From Pirellulales bacterium (GTDB lineage Bacteria > Planctomycetota > Planctomycetia > Pirellulales > Lacipirellulaceae), in the NCBI GenBank assembly GCA_019636345.1, contig JAHBXQ010000005.1, forward strand, positions 248,001 through 312,000: 64,000 bases of DNA. Direction: 5' to 3'. The notes beneath the pieces are model-generated. The model worked only from the letters and a program-made list of their open reading frames with translations, was not told where the DNA came from and ran no database searches. Positions 16,224 to 25,200 of the stretch are shown here, one piece after another. Made by a program: the position numbers and the translations under genes. The stretch's first letter is position 1, and the number at the start of each line of letters is the position of its first letter.

Positions 16224-18845
16224 ATGTCTCGAATGCGTTTGCGTATTCATCGCGCTGTTCGTTCGGGCATTTCCGTAGCGACCTTGTGCCTGCTATGGGC
16301 TTCGAGCGTGGCCGCACAAACGCCTCCCCGACCGAACATCGTCTTTATTCTGGCTGACGATCTTGGGTTCGGCGATGTCGGAATCCTGAATCAGAACGCC
16401 CGTGCAGCGGCTGGCTTGCCCTCGTTTGCAACGCCGAACATCGACTCGATCGCTCTTCAGGGAATCCGCTTCAATACGTTCTACAGCGCTCCGAACTGCT
16501 CCCCCTCGCGAGCCATGATGCTCACTGGCTTTCATCAAGGACATACGATCATAGATCGAGCCAATCTCGAGCAGGACATCCGAGGCGGCAAAGAAGACGA
16601 AACTTGGGCGCAGCGACTCCAGGAAGTCGGCTACGCGACGGGCGCCTTCGGAAAGTGGCACGTGGGCGGCGTCAACAATACAGGTTCATCGATACGATCG
16701 TTCGATGCGCTGCCGACTCAGAAAGGATTCGAGACTTACTACGGTCCGATGTTCGGCAACTATCGGCTCGCCGTTCACTGGGAAAGCGACGGCGCCGGAG
16801 GAGTCGTTCGAGTTCCGAGTCCGAGCGATCCAACTTACACAGGCCCTGGCAGCAAAGTCGTCTATCTCGACGATCTTGTCGCACAGCAAACCGTTGGCTT
16901 CATTCGCGACAAGGCGAACGGGCCAGCGCCGTTTGCAGCCTACGTCCCGTTCACCGCCCCTCATTCGCCATTCGACCAAGCGCCGCCAGACCACCCTTAC
17001 GCGGACGCTCCTTGGTCGCAGGTCCACAAGAACTATGCCGGGATGATCTGGCGGCTGGACCAGCATGTCGGTCAGATTCTCGCCGCGATCGACGACCCCG
17101 ATGGCGACGGCGACACGAGCGACAGCGTCGCGAACAACACGCTGGTCGTGTTTACAAGCGACAACGGGCCATTGCTTCCAGGCACCAGTTTCGGCTTCCA
17201 TCCGGAATTTTTCGACAGCAACAGTCCGTTCACAGGCTACAAGAATCACTTCTGGGAAGGCGGAACTCGCGTTCCGTTCTTTGTGCGTTGGACGGGCCAG
17301 ATTGCGCCGGGACAGGTTGACCAAGAGTCGCTGATGTCATTTGCGGACATAATGCCCACCCTGGCGCAATTGGCCGGAGCGGAGAGCCCGTTCGGAATCG
17401 ACGGGCGATCCTTTGCCGACAAGTTGGTCGACGGGTTGGAAGGCGACAAGAACGAGGTCCAGCTGACGATCGTCAATCGCGAATACGGCGGAGGCAATCC
17501 GGGCGGTTGGACGCTGCGAATCGGCGATTGGAAGTTAGTCCATCGCCTGAATTCCACGCTCATCACCAATCCAATTCCGCTGCTCTACAACGTCCGGACA
17601 GATCCCGCGGAGACGACGAACCTCTCGTTCCAGAAACCCCAATTGGTCGCAGCCTTGGAGGCGATCGCTTATGCCGAAGGAGCCAATCGCGAACCGCTGG
17701 GGCTAAGCGTCGAAACGCCGGTCGTCACAGAGACGAAGAACACCTATTTCACGCAGTACAAGTCTTGGAATCCCGCGGAGGGATCGACCGCTTTTAGCGA
17801 CGCCGGGAATTGGTTGGGCGGGACTCCCTTCGGGTTGGTCGGCGATCCGCCAGCCGAGGGTTGGAACACGGGCCCCGCGGACAACTGGCTTGCGTCGATC
17901 GCAGCCATCGGTCCTGAGCAGTCGATATCGGCCGCGATAGCAAGCAACACGACAGTCCTCGCGTTGGAGGTGCGGGGAGAAGCCGGCGGCAGCGCCGAAC
18001 TTGTCGTGGAACCGGGCGTCACGCTGAATGCTCGCAACGGCGTCTTCGCCTCCAGCGGAGGCGTCCTCCGACTGCAAGGCGGCGAAATCAATACGGTGCG
18101 CGACGTCGTCATCCGTCTGGGAGGAGTCTTCTCGGCACATGGCACGATTTCCGGACAGCAAGCGAGCGTCGCCCATGTTCCTGAGCTCGCCGGCTTGGGG
18201 ATTTTCACGCCTCACCTTAAGAATGCCGGCCGTATCGAGGTTCGTAACGATTTGTCCCCCTCGCTGCCGGGACACCTGACAATCGACGGAGACTTTACGC
18301 AATTTGCGAGCGGCGAGCTCATGATCGACCTTGGTTCCGGCTCTGCACCTCCCCAACCCTGGGTTGACGTTTCGGATGTTGCGAGGTTGGGCGGTCGCTT
18401 GTCGTTCGTGCATGCCGATCCTGCTTCGCTCATGCCGGGAAGCGGCGGCCTGTTCCACATTCTTCACGCCGCCGACGGGATCGTAGGCGCTTTTGCCACG
18501 ATCGCAGGCCCGACGCTGGCGGAGGGGCTTGGCTGGGAACTCATCTACACTCCTCAGGACGTCTATGTGAATATCGCCGTCGGAGCAGGTCAGCAAGCCT
18601 CCAACCTCCACGAATGGCGATTGTCCTATGGAGCCGAAGGCTCGGGGCTGATTGCCGACTTTAACTCGGACGGACGAGTTGATGGAACTGACTTTCTCCG
18701 GTGGCAGCGAAGCTTCGGTGAAAGTCTCGGCGACGGTTCTCCTCCGGCGCACTCGATCCCGGAACCTACGGCGATCGCGCTCGCCTTCTTAGCGTGCTGC
18801 ACGTTGAAGATGTCTTTCGCAATGCTGCACCGATCTCGAACCTGA
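16224..18845 (+). CDS. Exported type I sulfatase with dockerin-like loop and PEP-CTERM signal
   Basis: The 873-residue protein has a signal peptide (1-31) and then a sulfatase domain (about 35-490). RPNIVFILADDLGFGD carries the metal-binding Asp pair, and NCSPSRAMMLTG has the C-X-P-S-R motif whose Cys92 would be oxidised to formylglycine by a maturase encoded elsewhere. GKWHVGG and FTSDNGP are further active-site signatures. Residues about 520-800 form a beta-rich region like the passenger-type repeats seen in PEP-CTERM proteins. A calcium loop, DFNSDGRVDGTDFLRWQR, and a sorting tail, IPEPTAIALAFLACC, complete it. It likely cleaves sulfate esters from polysaccharide at the cell surface. The ATG at 16224 starts the signal peptide. 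Confidence 0.92.
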   Translation: MSRMRLRIHRAVRSGISVATLCLLWASSVAAQTPPRPNIVFILADDLGFGDVGILNQNARAAAGLPSFATPNIDSIALQGIRFNTFYSAPNCSPSRAMMLTGFHQGHTIIDRANLEQDIRGGKEDETWAQRLQEVGYATGAFGKWHVGGVNNTGSSIRSFDALPTQKGFETYYGPMFGNYRLAVHWESDGAGGVVRVPSPSDPTYTGPGSKVVYLDDLVAQQTVGFIRDKANGPAPFAAYVPFTAPHSPFDQAPPDHPYADAPWSQVHKNYAGMIWRLDQHVGQILAAIDDPDGDGDTSDSVANNTLVVFTSDNGPLLPGTSFGFHPEFFDSNSPFTGYKNHFWEGGTRVPFFVRWTGQIAPGQVDQESLMSFADIMPTLAQLAGAESPFGIDGRSFADKLVDGLEGDKNEVQLTIVNREYGGGNPGGWTLRIGDWKLVHRLNSTLITNPIPLLYNVRTDPAETTNLSFQKPQLVAALEAIAYAEGANREPLGLSVETPVVTETKNTYFTQYKSWNPAEGSTAFSDAGNWLGGTPFGLVGDPPAEGWNTGPADNWLASIAAIGPEQSISAAIASNTTVLALEVRGEAGGSAELVVEPGVTLNARNGVFASSGGVLRLQGGEINTVRDVVIRLGGVFSAHGTISGQQASVAHVPELAGLGIFTPHLKNAGRIEVRNDLSPSLPGHLTIDGDFTQFASGELMIDLGSGSAPPQPWVDVSDVARLGGRLSFVHADPASLMPGSGGLFHILHAADGIVGAFATIAGPTLAEGLGWELIYTPQDVYVNIAVGAGQQASNLHEWRLSYGAEGSGLIADFNSDGRVDGTDFLRWQRSFGESLGDGSPPAHSIPEPTAIALAFLACCTLKMSFAMLHRSRT

Positions 18846-18905
18846 GAGTCTTGGTCGTCGCCCTACGCTGGAATTTGCCGAGACGGAGTCTGCGAGGGCG
18901 CAAAG

Positions 18906-18943
18906 AAGCGGCTTGGTCCTCCCGGGGGCGAACCAAGCCGCTT
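18906..18943 (-). terminator. Hairpin terminator between convergent genes
   Basis: The arms AAGCGGCTTGGT and ACCAAGCCGCTT form a perfect 12-bp stem with a 14-base loop, located between the sulfatase stop and the leftward PEP-CTERM gene. On the minus strand the stem is followed by a T-rich CTTTG, so it best serves the leftward gene, though it could stop both. Confidence 0.65.
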
Positions 18944-18991
18944 GGTCAGATTTGCTGCTGACGCATCGAAATGGGCTCGTGCGTCGACGCG

Positions 18992-19972
18992 TTACCAGCG
19001 TCGACGAATTCTCAGCGCGGCCAGCGCCGCGAGGCCGGCCAATCCCAACGACGTCGGCTCGGGAACGACGACTAGGTTGTCAATCAGCCCGAAGCTTAGG
19101 AGCGGGTTGTCGGAGAACGATGCGAACGGATCCGTATAACCGATCGTGACCCGTCCGTTCGTGGAAAAGGCCGTCCCCGCGCCGGCGTCCATCGTGCCGA
19201 TCAACAGGCCGTCGATCTTCCACGTGAGCAACGCCGCTCCGCCGGTTCCGCCCGTTTCGTCGACGGCCAGTTCGACCTGATGCCAAGCGAAGCCGAAGGT
19301 CCCGGCGATCGTCGTCCCAGTCTGCTGAGCAGGCCCGCCGTTGCCGGCGCCCTGAACGGGCAGAAGTGAGACGTCGACGCCCGAGGGATTGAGCGGCAGG
19401 TAGTAAGCGTTCGAGGCGGCTTGCGAACCGGCTGCGTAGGTAGTGCCTGCTGAGGCGAGTCCCTGCAGGGCGGCGCCCCTGAGCAGGCGATAATCGACGC
19501 CGGAGCCCCCTTCACCATCGACCGCGGTCCACCCGCCGCTGCCGGTGGCGCCGCTTCGGTTGACGGTGGTCCCGTCGCCGCCGACGCCCGCAGTCAGAAA
19601 CTCAGTCGATCCCGTGCCGCCGCCGGGGAAGGGCCCGTTGGCGTTGATCCAGGCGTCAAACTTCACCTTGTACGAGCCGCTGAACGACTGGTTGGTGTGC
19701 AACGTCACCGCGGCCGCGGCGGCGGGCTGGATATGGTTCGACTCGAACTTGACGCCCAGCGTGCTGGCGTCGGTCGTGTTGGGAGCCGGGGGAATTCCCA
19801 TGACGCTGTAGTCGTAGGCGAACGACACCGCGTTCGTCCCGAACTGTACGAGGTTGTAGTTTGCGGCCGATGCGGCTGTGTTGAAGTCGTCGGTGTACAA
19901 CGGCGCCGCTGCGGCCATCTTCACGGCAAGGGCGGCGGCGACGCCCAGGGTCAAGAATGCAGTTCGTTTCAC
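18992..19972 (-). CDS. Exported PEP-CTERM protein
   Basis: The 326-residue protein has an N-terminal signal peptide (KRTAFLTLGVAAALAVKMAAAA), a Gly/Thr-rich beta body without dockerin loops, and a C-terminal VVPEPTSLGLAGLAALAALR followed by RIRRRW, a canonical PEP-CTERM sorting signal. Such tails are cut and processed by an exosortase-type enzyme. The body looks like a concanavalin/jelly-roll fold (FGFAWHQVELAVDETGG, LTWKIDGLLIGT), as in carbohydrate-binding planctomycete proteins, but no catalytic motif is visible. The GTG at 19972 has GGAGAA 8 bases upstream and starts the signal peptide, so the longer frame to 20239 is rejected. Confidence 0.82.
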   Translation of the reverse strand: MKRTAFLTLGVAAALAVKMAAAAPLYTDDFNTAASAANYNLVQFGTNAVSFAYDYSVMGIPPAPNTTDASTLGVKFESNHIQPAAAAAVTLHTNQSFSGSYKVKFDAWINANGPFPGGGTGSTEFLTAGVGGDGTTVNRSGATGSGGWTAVDGEGGSGVDYRLLRGAALQGLASAGTTYAAGSQAASNAYYLPLNPSGVDVSLLPVQGAGNGGPAQQTGTTIAGTFGFAWHQVELAVDETGGTGGAALLTWKIDGLLIGTMDAGAGTAFSTNGRVTIGYTDPFASFSDNPLLSFGLIDNLVVVPEPTSLGLAGLAALAALRIRRRW

Positions 19973-20436
19973 GAGTCGATTCTCCTTTTCTTGAGAACTC
20001 TCAGGGGTGAACGTCACGAAGTCGAGGGCCTGCTTCTCTGTGCCGTTCAAGGTCCAAGCGCCCGCACGCACGCCGCCGCACCGTCGCCGCCGGTCGCATC
20101 GCCAACTCCGCCACTGGTCTGGGGTCGATTCTAGCAAGGGCCGGTGATGAAACCCTCTCTCTTTTTGGGGCCAATACTCTAGGTTTTGCGCAACAACTAC
20201 CGATCGCGGCGGCGGACAGGGCGGAGCAGATTCGCGCAAACGCTAAAAATCTCGTGCGCAATCCGCCTCGCCCTGGTTATTGTGGCCCTCGGACGCGGCA
20301 ACTAGCCTGAGAATACGCCCCAATCAGCAGGGATCTCTTCGCTGGGCGGGAGCCGCCCGAAGGCCGCGCACCGTGCGCTCTCCACGGCAATCGGGACCTT
20401 GTCGCGTTCTCATCTTGTTCTGGGAGGAATGATCTC
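19973..20436. other. Divergent intergenic region between two PEP-CTERM genes
   Basis: There are 464 bases between the leftward gene at 19972 and the rightward gene at 20437. No gene is supported. It should hold both promoters, but I see no clear -35/-10 pair. Confidence 0.45.
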
Positions 20437-21267
20437 ATGAGGTGCACCAGATTCTGGTCCGTCGCGGCATGGCGCTCGTGCGCCGGCTTGTTGGCGGGCG
20501 CGATCGCCGTTGCAGGAACGTCGGCCGACGCCGGCCTGATGCATCGGTGGTCCTTTAACGACGGGACTGTCAACGACTCGGTCGGCGGCGCGCACGGTAC
20601 GCTGCAGGGCGGCGCATCGATCGCCGGCGGCCAAGCAGTCTTGGCAGGGGGCGGGCAGCACGTCGACCTGCCGGGCCCGACGATCGCCATCAATACGTAC
20701 AGCGAGGCGACGCTCGAACTTTGGTTGACGTCAGATCCGGCCAACACGAATTACACGATGGCAGCCGTCCTCGGGCGGACGTACGATCCGGGCCTCGGGG
20801 AACCCGACTGGGCCGGATACCAGTACGTCATGGTCCAGCCGACGCGCGGCGGCGGTCCGGCTGCGACGCGCGCGGCGATCACGGCCGTACGGTTTGAGGA
20901 AGAGTCGGGCGTGAACGGCCCGGGGCAGATTAACGACGGCGTGCCCCATCATCTGGCCGTCACGGTCAACGCGACCGACATTGCCTACTACATCGACGGG
21001 TCGCTGATCGGCTCGGCCCCTCTCGGCGCCAACACGCTCTCCAGCTTGAGCAACAACTTGGCCTACCTTGGGCGCTCGGTCTATCAGTACGATCCCACCT
21101 TCGTCGGTTCGATCGACGAATTCCGGATTCACAATATGGCGCTCAGCGCGGGTGACATCGCCCGCAGCATTCAGTTGGGACCGGACGTCGTCATTCCCGA
21201 GCCGTCGACGATGCTGCTCGTCGCGACCGGGCTGGCGGTTCTGGCCAGTCGGCGCCGCTGGAGCTAG
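20437..21267 (+). CDS. LamG-like PEP-CTERM protein
   Basis: The 276-residue protein has a signal peptide (about 1-32), one LamG/concanavalin-like domain (about 33-235) and a PEP-CTERM tail, VIPEPSTMLLVATGLAVLA with SRRRW at the end. Typical LamG segments are LMHRWSFNDGTVNDSVGG, ATLELWLTS, HHLAVTVNATDIAYYIDG and GSIDEFRIHNMALSAGDI. Such domains bind glycans or serve as surface modules, and no catalytic residues are evident. The ATG has GGGAGGAA upstream. A strong Rho-independent terminator follows at 21299-21331. Confidence 0.88.
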   Translation: MRCTRFWSVAAWRSCAGLLAGAIAVAGTSADAGLMHRWSFNDGTVNDSVGGAHGTLQGGASIAGGQAVLAGGGQHVDLPGPTIAINTYSEATLELWLTSDPANTNYTMAAVLGRTYDPGLGEPDWAGYQYVMVQPTRGGGPAATRAAITAVRFEEESGVNGPGQINDGVPHHLAVTVNATDIAYYIDGSLIGSAPLGANTLSSLSNNLAYLGRSVYQYDPTFVGSIDEFRIHNMALSAGDIARSIQLGPDVVIPEPSTMLLVATGLAVLASRRRWS

Positions 21268-21298
21268 TCGCTCGCCTGCCATTGACTTCTGATGAGAC

Positions 21299-21331
21299 GC
21301 GGGGGCTCGTGACGAGCCCCCGCGTTTTTTT
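21299..21331 (+). terminator. Rho-independent terminator after the LamG gene
   Basis: An 11-bp perfect GC-rich stem (GCGGGGGCTCG/CGAGCCCCCGC, loop TGA) is followed by a run of seven T. It starts 32 bases after the stop codon. Confidence 0.9.
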
Positions 21332-21507
21332 GTCGACGCACTCGAACGGTGAGCGCGCTTGCGCGGCCGGCGTGCTGACGCAGGCTTGGCGACGTGCCGC
21401 ACCATGAGCCGATCGACGCTGGCCGCGGGCGACGCGAAGCCGTCGATGATTGTTGAATGGACCCGGGGCTCTCGCCTGCGGCTCAAGCTCGCGTCATGGA
21501 GCATCGC

Positions 21508-21765
21508 CTAGCTCCGGCCGCGCGAGACCAAGCTGAAGATGAACAACACAGCCACCCCGCCGATGACGGCCATGACCATGCTGCGGACGTCGAAGCCCGA
21601 GAGGTCGCCGAAGCCGAGTCGGGTCCCGATGTACCCGCCGACCAGCGCCCCGATGATCCCCAAAACGATCGTGGCCACAATCCCGCCTGGCGCCTGCCCC
21701 GGCATGAAGAACCTAGCGAGATACCCGGCAATCAATCCGAAACCGACCCAAGCAAAGAGACCCAT
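21508..21765 (-). CDS. GlsB/YeaQ/YmgE-type small membrane protein
   Basis: The 85-residue protein has three predicted membrane helices: FAWVGFGLIAGYLARF, GGIVATIVLGIIGALVGGYI and MVMAVIGGVAVLFIFSLV. MPGQAPGGIVATIVLGIIGA is the signature of the transglycosylase-associated/GlsB family, which is linked to general stress in several bacteria, with unknown molecular function. A GGAGCAAGCC ribosome site precedes the ATG, and an exact TATAAT lies 66 bases upstream of the start. Confidence 0.9.
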   Translation of the reverse strand: MGLFAWVGFGLIAGYLARFFMPGQAPGGIVATIVLGIIGALVGGYIGTRLGFGDLSGFDVRSMVMAVIGGVAVLFIFSLVSRGRS

Positions 21766-21830
21766 GGCTTGCTCCTGGAAGGCGACAGTTGAGCAGCGAC
21801 GACGACGGCGCTGCCGACGGCCTGCTCTCG

Positions 21831-21836
21831 ATTATA
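21831..21836 (-). promoter_or_regulatory. Candidate -10 box for the GlsB-like gene
   Basis: TATAAT on the minus strand lies 66 bases upstream of the start codon. A TTGAGC occurs only 13 bases further upstream, too close for a standard -35. Confidence 0.35.
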
Positions 21837-21966
21837 GCTGAATCTGCCGGCTCAACTCGTTCCAAGCCATCGGCCCCGCGTCTCGCGACTGGCAACCTGG
21901 AAACCGTTGGCGCATGATGGGTCAATGGCGGCCGGTGGTTGTCGCCGTTCTTGTTGGGTTCCCTCG

Positions 21967-23574
21967 ATGGCATTCGTCGTACCGCGTTACCTCGTTCCGT
22001 TTCATCCCAAGCGGATTCCGCACCATTTCGTCGACGTGTTGGTCGTCGGCGGGGGGATTGCGGGGCTGCGGGCCACGATGGCGATCGACCCGCGGCTCTC
22101 CACGCTGGTCGTCACCAAGGATCGCCTGCAAGAGTCCAACAGCACCTACGCCCAGGGGGGGATCGCCGGGGTCATGGCGCCCGACGATTGTTTTGAGGAG
22201 CATGTCGACGACACGCTGGTCGCCGGGGCCGGGTTGTGCGACAAGTCGGTCGTCGAGATGGTCGTCCGCGAGGCGCCGGCCCATATCCGGCAGCTCATCG
22301 CCTGGGGCGCCGCGTTCGACGCCGACGACGGCGAGCTGTTGCTCGGCCGCGAGGGGGGGCACAGCCGCAACCGCATCGCTCACGCCTTGGGGGACGCGAC
22401 CGGCAAGGAAATCATGCGGGCCATGATCGAGCGGGCTCGTGAGACGCTGCAAGCGCAGATCTGGCAGGACACTTTCACGATCGACCTGCTGACGGACGAA
22501 GGCGCCTGCCGCGGGGCGCTCGTGTGGAATCCCCGACACGGCAAGACGTTCGTGTGGGCCAAACAGACGATCTTGTGCACCGGCGGCACGGGGCAGGTGT
22601 ACCGCGAAACCACCAACCCGCTGGTCGCCACCGGCGACGGTCACGCCGCGGCGTACCGCGCCGGCGCCGAACTGGCCGATATGGAGTTCATGCAGTTCCA
22701 TCCCACGGTGCTGTACATCGCCGGCAGCAGCCGCAGCCTGATCACCGAGGCGATGCGAGGCGAAGGCGCCCTGCTGGTCGACTGCAACGGCCGACGATTC
22801 ATGCCCGATTACGACGAGCGCGCCGAACTGGCGCCGCGCGACGTCGTCAGCCAGGCGATCGACCAGCAGATGACCAAAACGCACCATCCGTGCGTCTATC
22901 TCGACCTGAGCCACTTCGACGGCGAGTGGCTTCGCAGCCGGTTCCCGGGGATCACCAAACGGTGCGCCGAGTTCGGCATCGAACTCCCCAACGACAAGAT
23001 CCCCGTCCGGCCTGGGGCGCACTACATGATCGGCGGCGTACGGGTCGACGAGCACGGGCGCACGACGCTCCCCGGGCTGTGGGGAGCGGGAGAAGCGACC
23101 AGCAGCGGACTCCACGGCGCCAATCGGCTGGCGTCGAACAGCTTGCTCGAAGGGCTCGTGTACGGCGCCCGGTCCGGCGAAGGGGCCTCGGCCGCGGCCT
23201 TAAAGTGCCCCGACACGTACGCCGCCCTGCCGCTGGAGAATCCAGTCGTCGAGCGGCGCAGTGAGTGGCTCGACCTGCAGGACGTGCGAAACTCGCTGAA
23301 GAGTCTCATGTGGCGCGCCGCGGGGGTCCGCCGCGACGGCCCGCAACTGGCCGCGGCGTTGGCGACGGTCGAGAAGTGGTCGCAATACGCCCTGACGCAA
23401 CAGCTCACCGACCCCCGCGGATGGGAACTGCAGAACATGCTCACGGTGAGCGAGGTGATGCTCGGCGCCGCGCTGCGGCGCGAAGAATCGCGCGGCGTCC
23501 ACCTCCGGAGCGATTTTCCTGGGCAGGACGACGCGAAGTGGGGCAGACGGATCGGGGACCGGCGCAAATCGTGA
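21967..23574 (+). CDS. nadB: L-aspartate oxidase
   Basis: The 535-residue flavoprotein oxidises L-aspartate to iminoaspartate for NAD synthesis. The FAD-binding motif is VDVLVVGGGIAGLRATMA near the N terminus. STYAQGGIAGVMAPDDCFEEH and GREGGHSRNRIAHALGDATG are closely like NadB/SdhA-type active-site segments, and GAGEATSSGLHGANRLASNSL is the C-terminal FAD signature. Fumarate reductase subunits share the fold, but no iron-sulfur or membrane subunit gene lies nearby. The ATG at 21967 is 20 codons inside a longer frame and gives the normal N terminus. No nadA or nadC is visible here. Confidence 0.88.
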   Translation: MAFVVPRYLVPFHPKRIPHHFVDVLVVGGGIAGLRATMAIDPRLSTLVVTKDRLQESNSTYAQGGIAGVMAPDDCFEEHVDDTLVAGAGLCDKSVVEMVVREAPAHIRQLIAWGAAFDADDGELLLGREGGHSRNRIAHALGDATGKEIMRAMIERARETLQAQIWQDTFTIDLLTDEGACRGALVWNPRHGKTFVWAKQTILCTGGTGQVYRETTNPLVATGDGHAAAYRAGAELADMEFMQFHPTVLYIAGSSRSLITEAMRGEGALLVDCNGRRFMPDYDERAELAPRDVVSQAIDQQMTKTHHPCVYLDLSHFDGEWLRSRFPGITKRCAEFGIELPNDKIPVRPGAHYMIGGVRVDEHGRTTLPGLWGAGEATSSGLHGANRLASNSLLEGLVYGARSGEGASAAALKCPDTYAALPLENPVVERRSEWLDLQDVRNSLKSLMWRAAGVRRDGPQLAAALATVEKWSQYALTQQLTDPRGWELQNMLTVSEVMLGAALRREESRGVHLRSDFPGQDDAKWGRRIGDRRKS

Positions 23575-23927
23575 CGGGACGGGCGGAGAGCCGTCCCCCG
23601 GAGAAGCCCGCAGGGCCGACATCCTGCTGCCAGAGTCGCCGGCCTGATTCTGCCCCCCTTTCGGATTCCCTCCGGGACGACTCCCGCTCCCGCCCACGAA
23701 TTGCGGGGAACGACAAGGTTTGGGGGGCATGCTCGTCAACCGCTGCCCAAGACGATGCGGCGGTTTATGGCACGGCATCGATCTTCTCAGCGACGATTTT
23801 TTGCCCCGATTTTCCGTGATCCGGCGAACCGCTGCGGCCCGACTGGCGTAGCGGCGGGTATAGACACTCCCAAGCCGCAAGGTTAGGCTGCTTGGTCCTG
23901 GATAGCCTGTGCGGCGCCACTGGAAGG

Positions 23928-24082
23928 AAGTGTCTTAAACCTAGTGCTTTGGCAAATCGAGTATTTTGGGTTGGGGACGACGCAACCTGTTGACAGAGAG
24001 AGATGTTGCGCCGTCCCCAACCCAAAATTTAGCCTGTGACAAAGCACTAGTTCGCCAAGACACCTAGTTCGCCAAGACACTT
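23928..24082. repeat. Palindromic MITE-like element, copy 1
   Basis: The element is built of nested inverted repeats. Outer arms are AAGTGTCTT (23928-23936) and AAGACACTT (24074-24082). Core ends are CTAGTGCTTTG (23941-23951) and CAAAGCACTAG (24040-24050). A perfect 17-base inner pair is ATTTTGGGTTGGGGACG (23963-23979) with its complement at 24012-24028. The unpaired centre is short. There is no coding capacity. A decayed copy in reverse orientation lies at 47366-47466, beside IS256 remnants, so this is probably a non-autonomous transposable element. Confidence 0.75.
24047..24080. repeat. 17-base tandem repeat at the MITE edge
   Basis: The unit CTAGTTCGCCAAGACAC occurs twice, back to back and exact. 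It sits at the right end of the palindromic element and may be a duplicated element end. Confidence 0.8.
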
Positions 24083-24085
24083 AGC

Positions 24086-24180
24086 AGCTTGCTGAAAAAG
24101 GGGACAGGCACGCTCGCGGAATGCGGCTTTCAGAGGGTCGCCGGAATTGTTCCGCGAGCCCGACCCATTTTCAACAGGCT
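24086..24180. repeat. Inverted repeat, 'GGGACAGGCACGC' family, copy 2
   Basis: The left arm (24086-24120, AGCTTGCTGAAAAAGGGGAC then AGGCACGCTCGCGGA) pairs with the right arm (24151-24180, TCCGCGAGCCCGACCCATTT then TCAACAGGCT) with a few mismatches. It abuts the MITE and ends about 125 bases before the ABC ATPase start. A related repeat is at 15607-15702. Confidence 0.7.
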
Positions 24181-24305
24181 ATTGAGACGCTCCAGCGGGG
24201 CTGCCCTGTGCGGGTCGCACATCTTGCGTCCGCGGCGGTCGTTTCCGAGCCCGTTACGGCCCGGCCCGCTCGCAGCGAACCGTTCCATCGCCGGGAGTAT
24301 TGCGT

Positions 24306-25079
24306 ATGTCGACTGAGACCGCCCCAGCATCCGCCCCTGTCGCGGACGCGGCGACGCCGATGATCGAAGCCATCGGGCTGTCGAAATTCTACGGCGATTT
24401 CGCCGCCTGCCGCGACGTGAGTTTCGCCATCAACAAGGGCGAAGTCGCGGCGTTTCTAGGCCCCAACGGCGCCGGCAAGAGCACGACGATGAAGCTGCTC
24501 ACCGGGTACTTGGCCCCGTCGACCGGCACGGCCAAGATCGCCGGATTCAATATGAATCAGGAACGGCTCTTGGGCGCCGAGCGGCTGGGGTACTTGCCGG
24601 AGAACGGCCCGTTGTATCCCGACATGTCGCCCCGCAGCCTGCTGACGTTCTTCGGCAATGCTCGGGGACTCACAGGGCGAGAACTCGATCAGCGGATCGA
24701 AGCGGTCGTCAACACGTGCCATCTCGAAGCGGTCATCGGCAAGCCGATCGGCAAGCTCTCGAAGGGCTACCGCCAGCGGGTCGGCATGGCTCAGGCGTTG
24801 CTGCACAACCCCGACGTGCTGATCCTCGACGAACCGACCGCGGGTCTCGACCCCAACCAGATTCGCGAAGTGCGCCGCATGATCCGCGAGCTAGGGCAGA
24901 CCAAGACGATCCTGTTGTCCACTCACATCCTGCAGGAGGTCGAGGCGATGTGCAATCGGGTCGTGTTCATCAACGAGGGACGACTGGTGTTCGACGGCAC
25001 GCCCGCCGAACTGGCCGCTCAGGACCACGACCTCGATAAGCGTTTCCATCAACTCACCGGCCGGGCCGAGTTGAATTGA
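24306..25079 (+). CDS. ABC transporter ATP-binding protein (GldA-like)
   Basis: The 257-residue cytosolic ATPase belongs to the ABC-2/gliding (GldA) group. Walker A is LGPNGAGKSTTMKLL, the Q loop is near GYLPENGPLYPD, the signature motif is LSKGYRQRVGMAQAL, Walker B is VLILDEPTAGLDP, and the switch is LLSTHILQEVEAM. The first 20 residues are an Ala/Pro extension. The ATG at 24306 has a GGGAG site upstream, and a TTG two codons earlier is possible. It is followed 121 bases later by the fused permease/GldG gene and then a DUF4340 gene, making the operon of an ABC export or cell-envelope machine. Confidence 0.93.
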   Translation: MSTETAPASAPVADAATPMIEAIGLSKFYGDFAACRDVSFAINKGEVAAFLGPNGAGKSTTMKLLTGYLAPSTGTAKIAGFNMNQERLLGAERLGYLPENGPLYPDMSPRSLLTFFGNARGLTGRELDQRIEAVVNTCHLEAVIGKPIGKLSKGYRQRVGMAQALLHNPDVLILDEPTAGLDPNQIREVRRMIRELGQTKTILLSTHILQEVEAMCNRVVFINEGRLVFDGTPAELAAQDHDLDKRFHQLTGRAELN

Positions 25080-25200
25080 CGCTTTCTTGCGTAACCGCCA
25101 AGTCGAGACGGACGCAACTTTTGATCTTTGTGAGCTACGCGTCGACGTGCTCGTCTTGACAATTCGAATCTGAATTCCGGCAAGCATCCGCTTTGCGATT

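Larger units (their letters stand above)
23575..24305. other. Intergenic region carrying two repeat elements
   Basis: There are 731 bases between nadB and the ABC ATPase gene. The right half is filled by a palindromic MITE-like element (23928-24082) and an inverted repeat (24086-24180). The left half has no recognisable gene. Confidence 0.6.
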
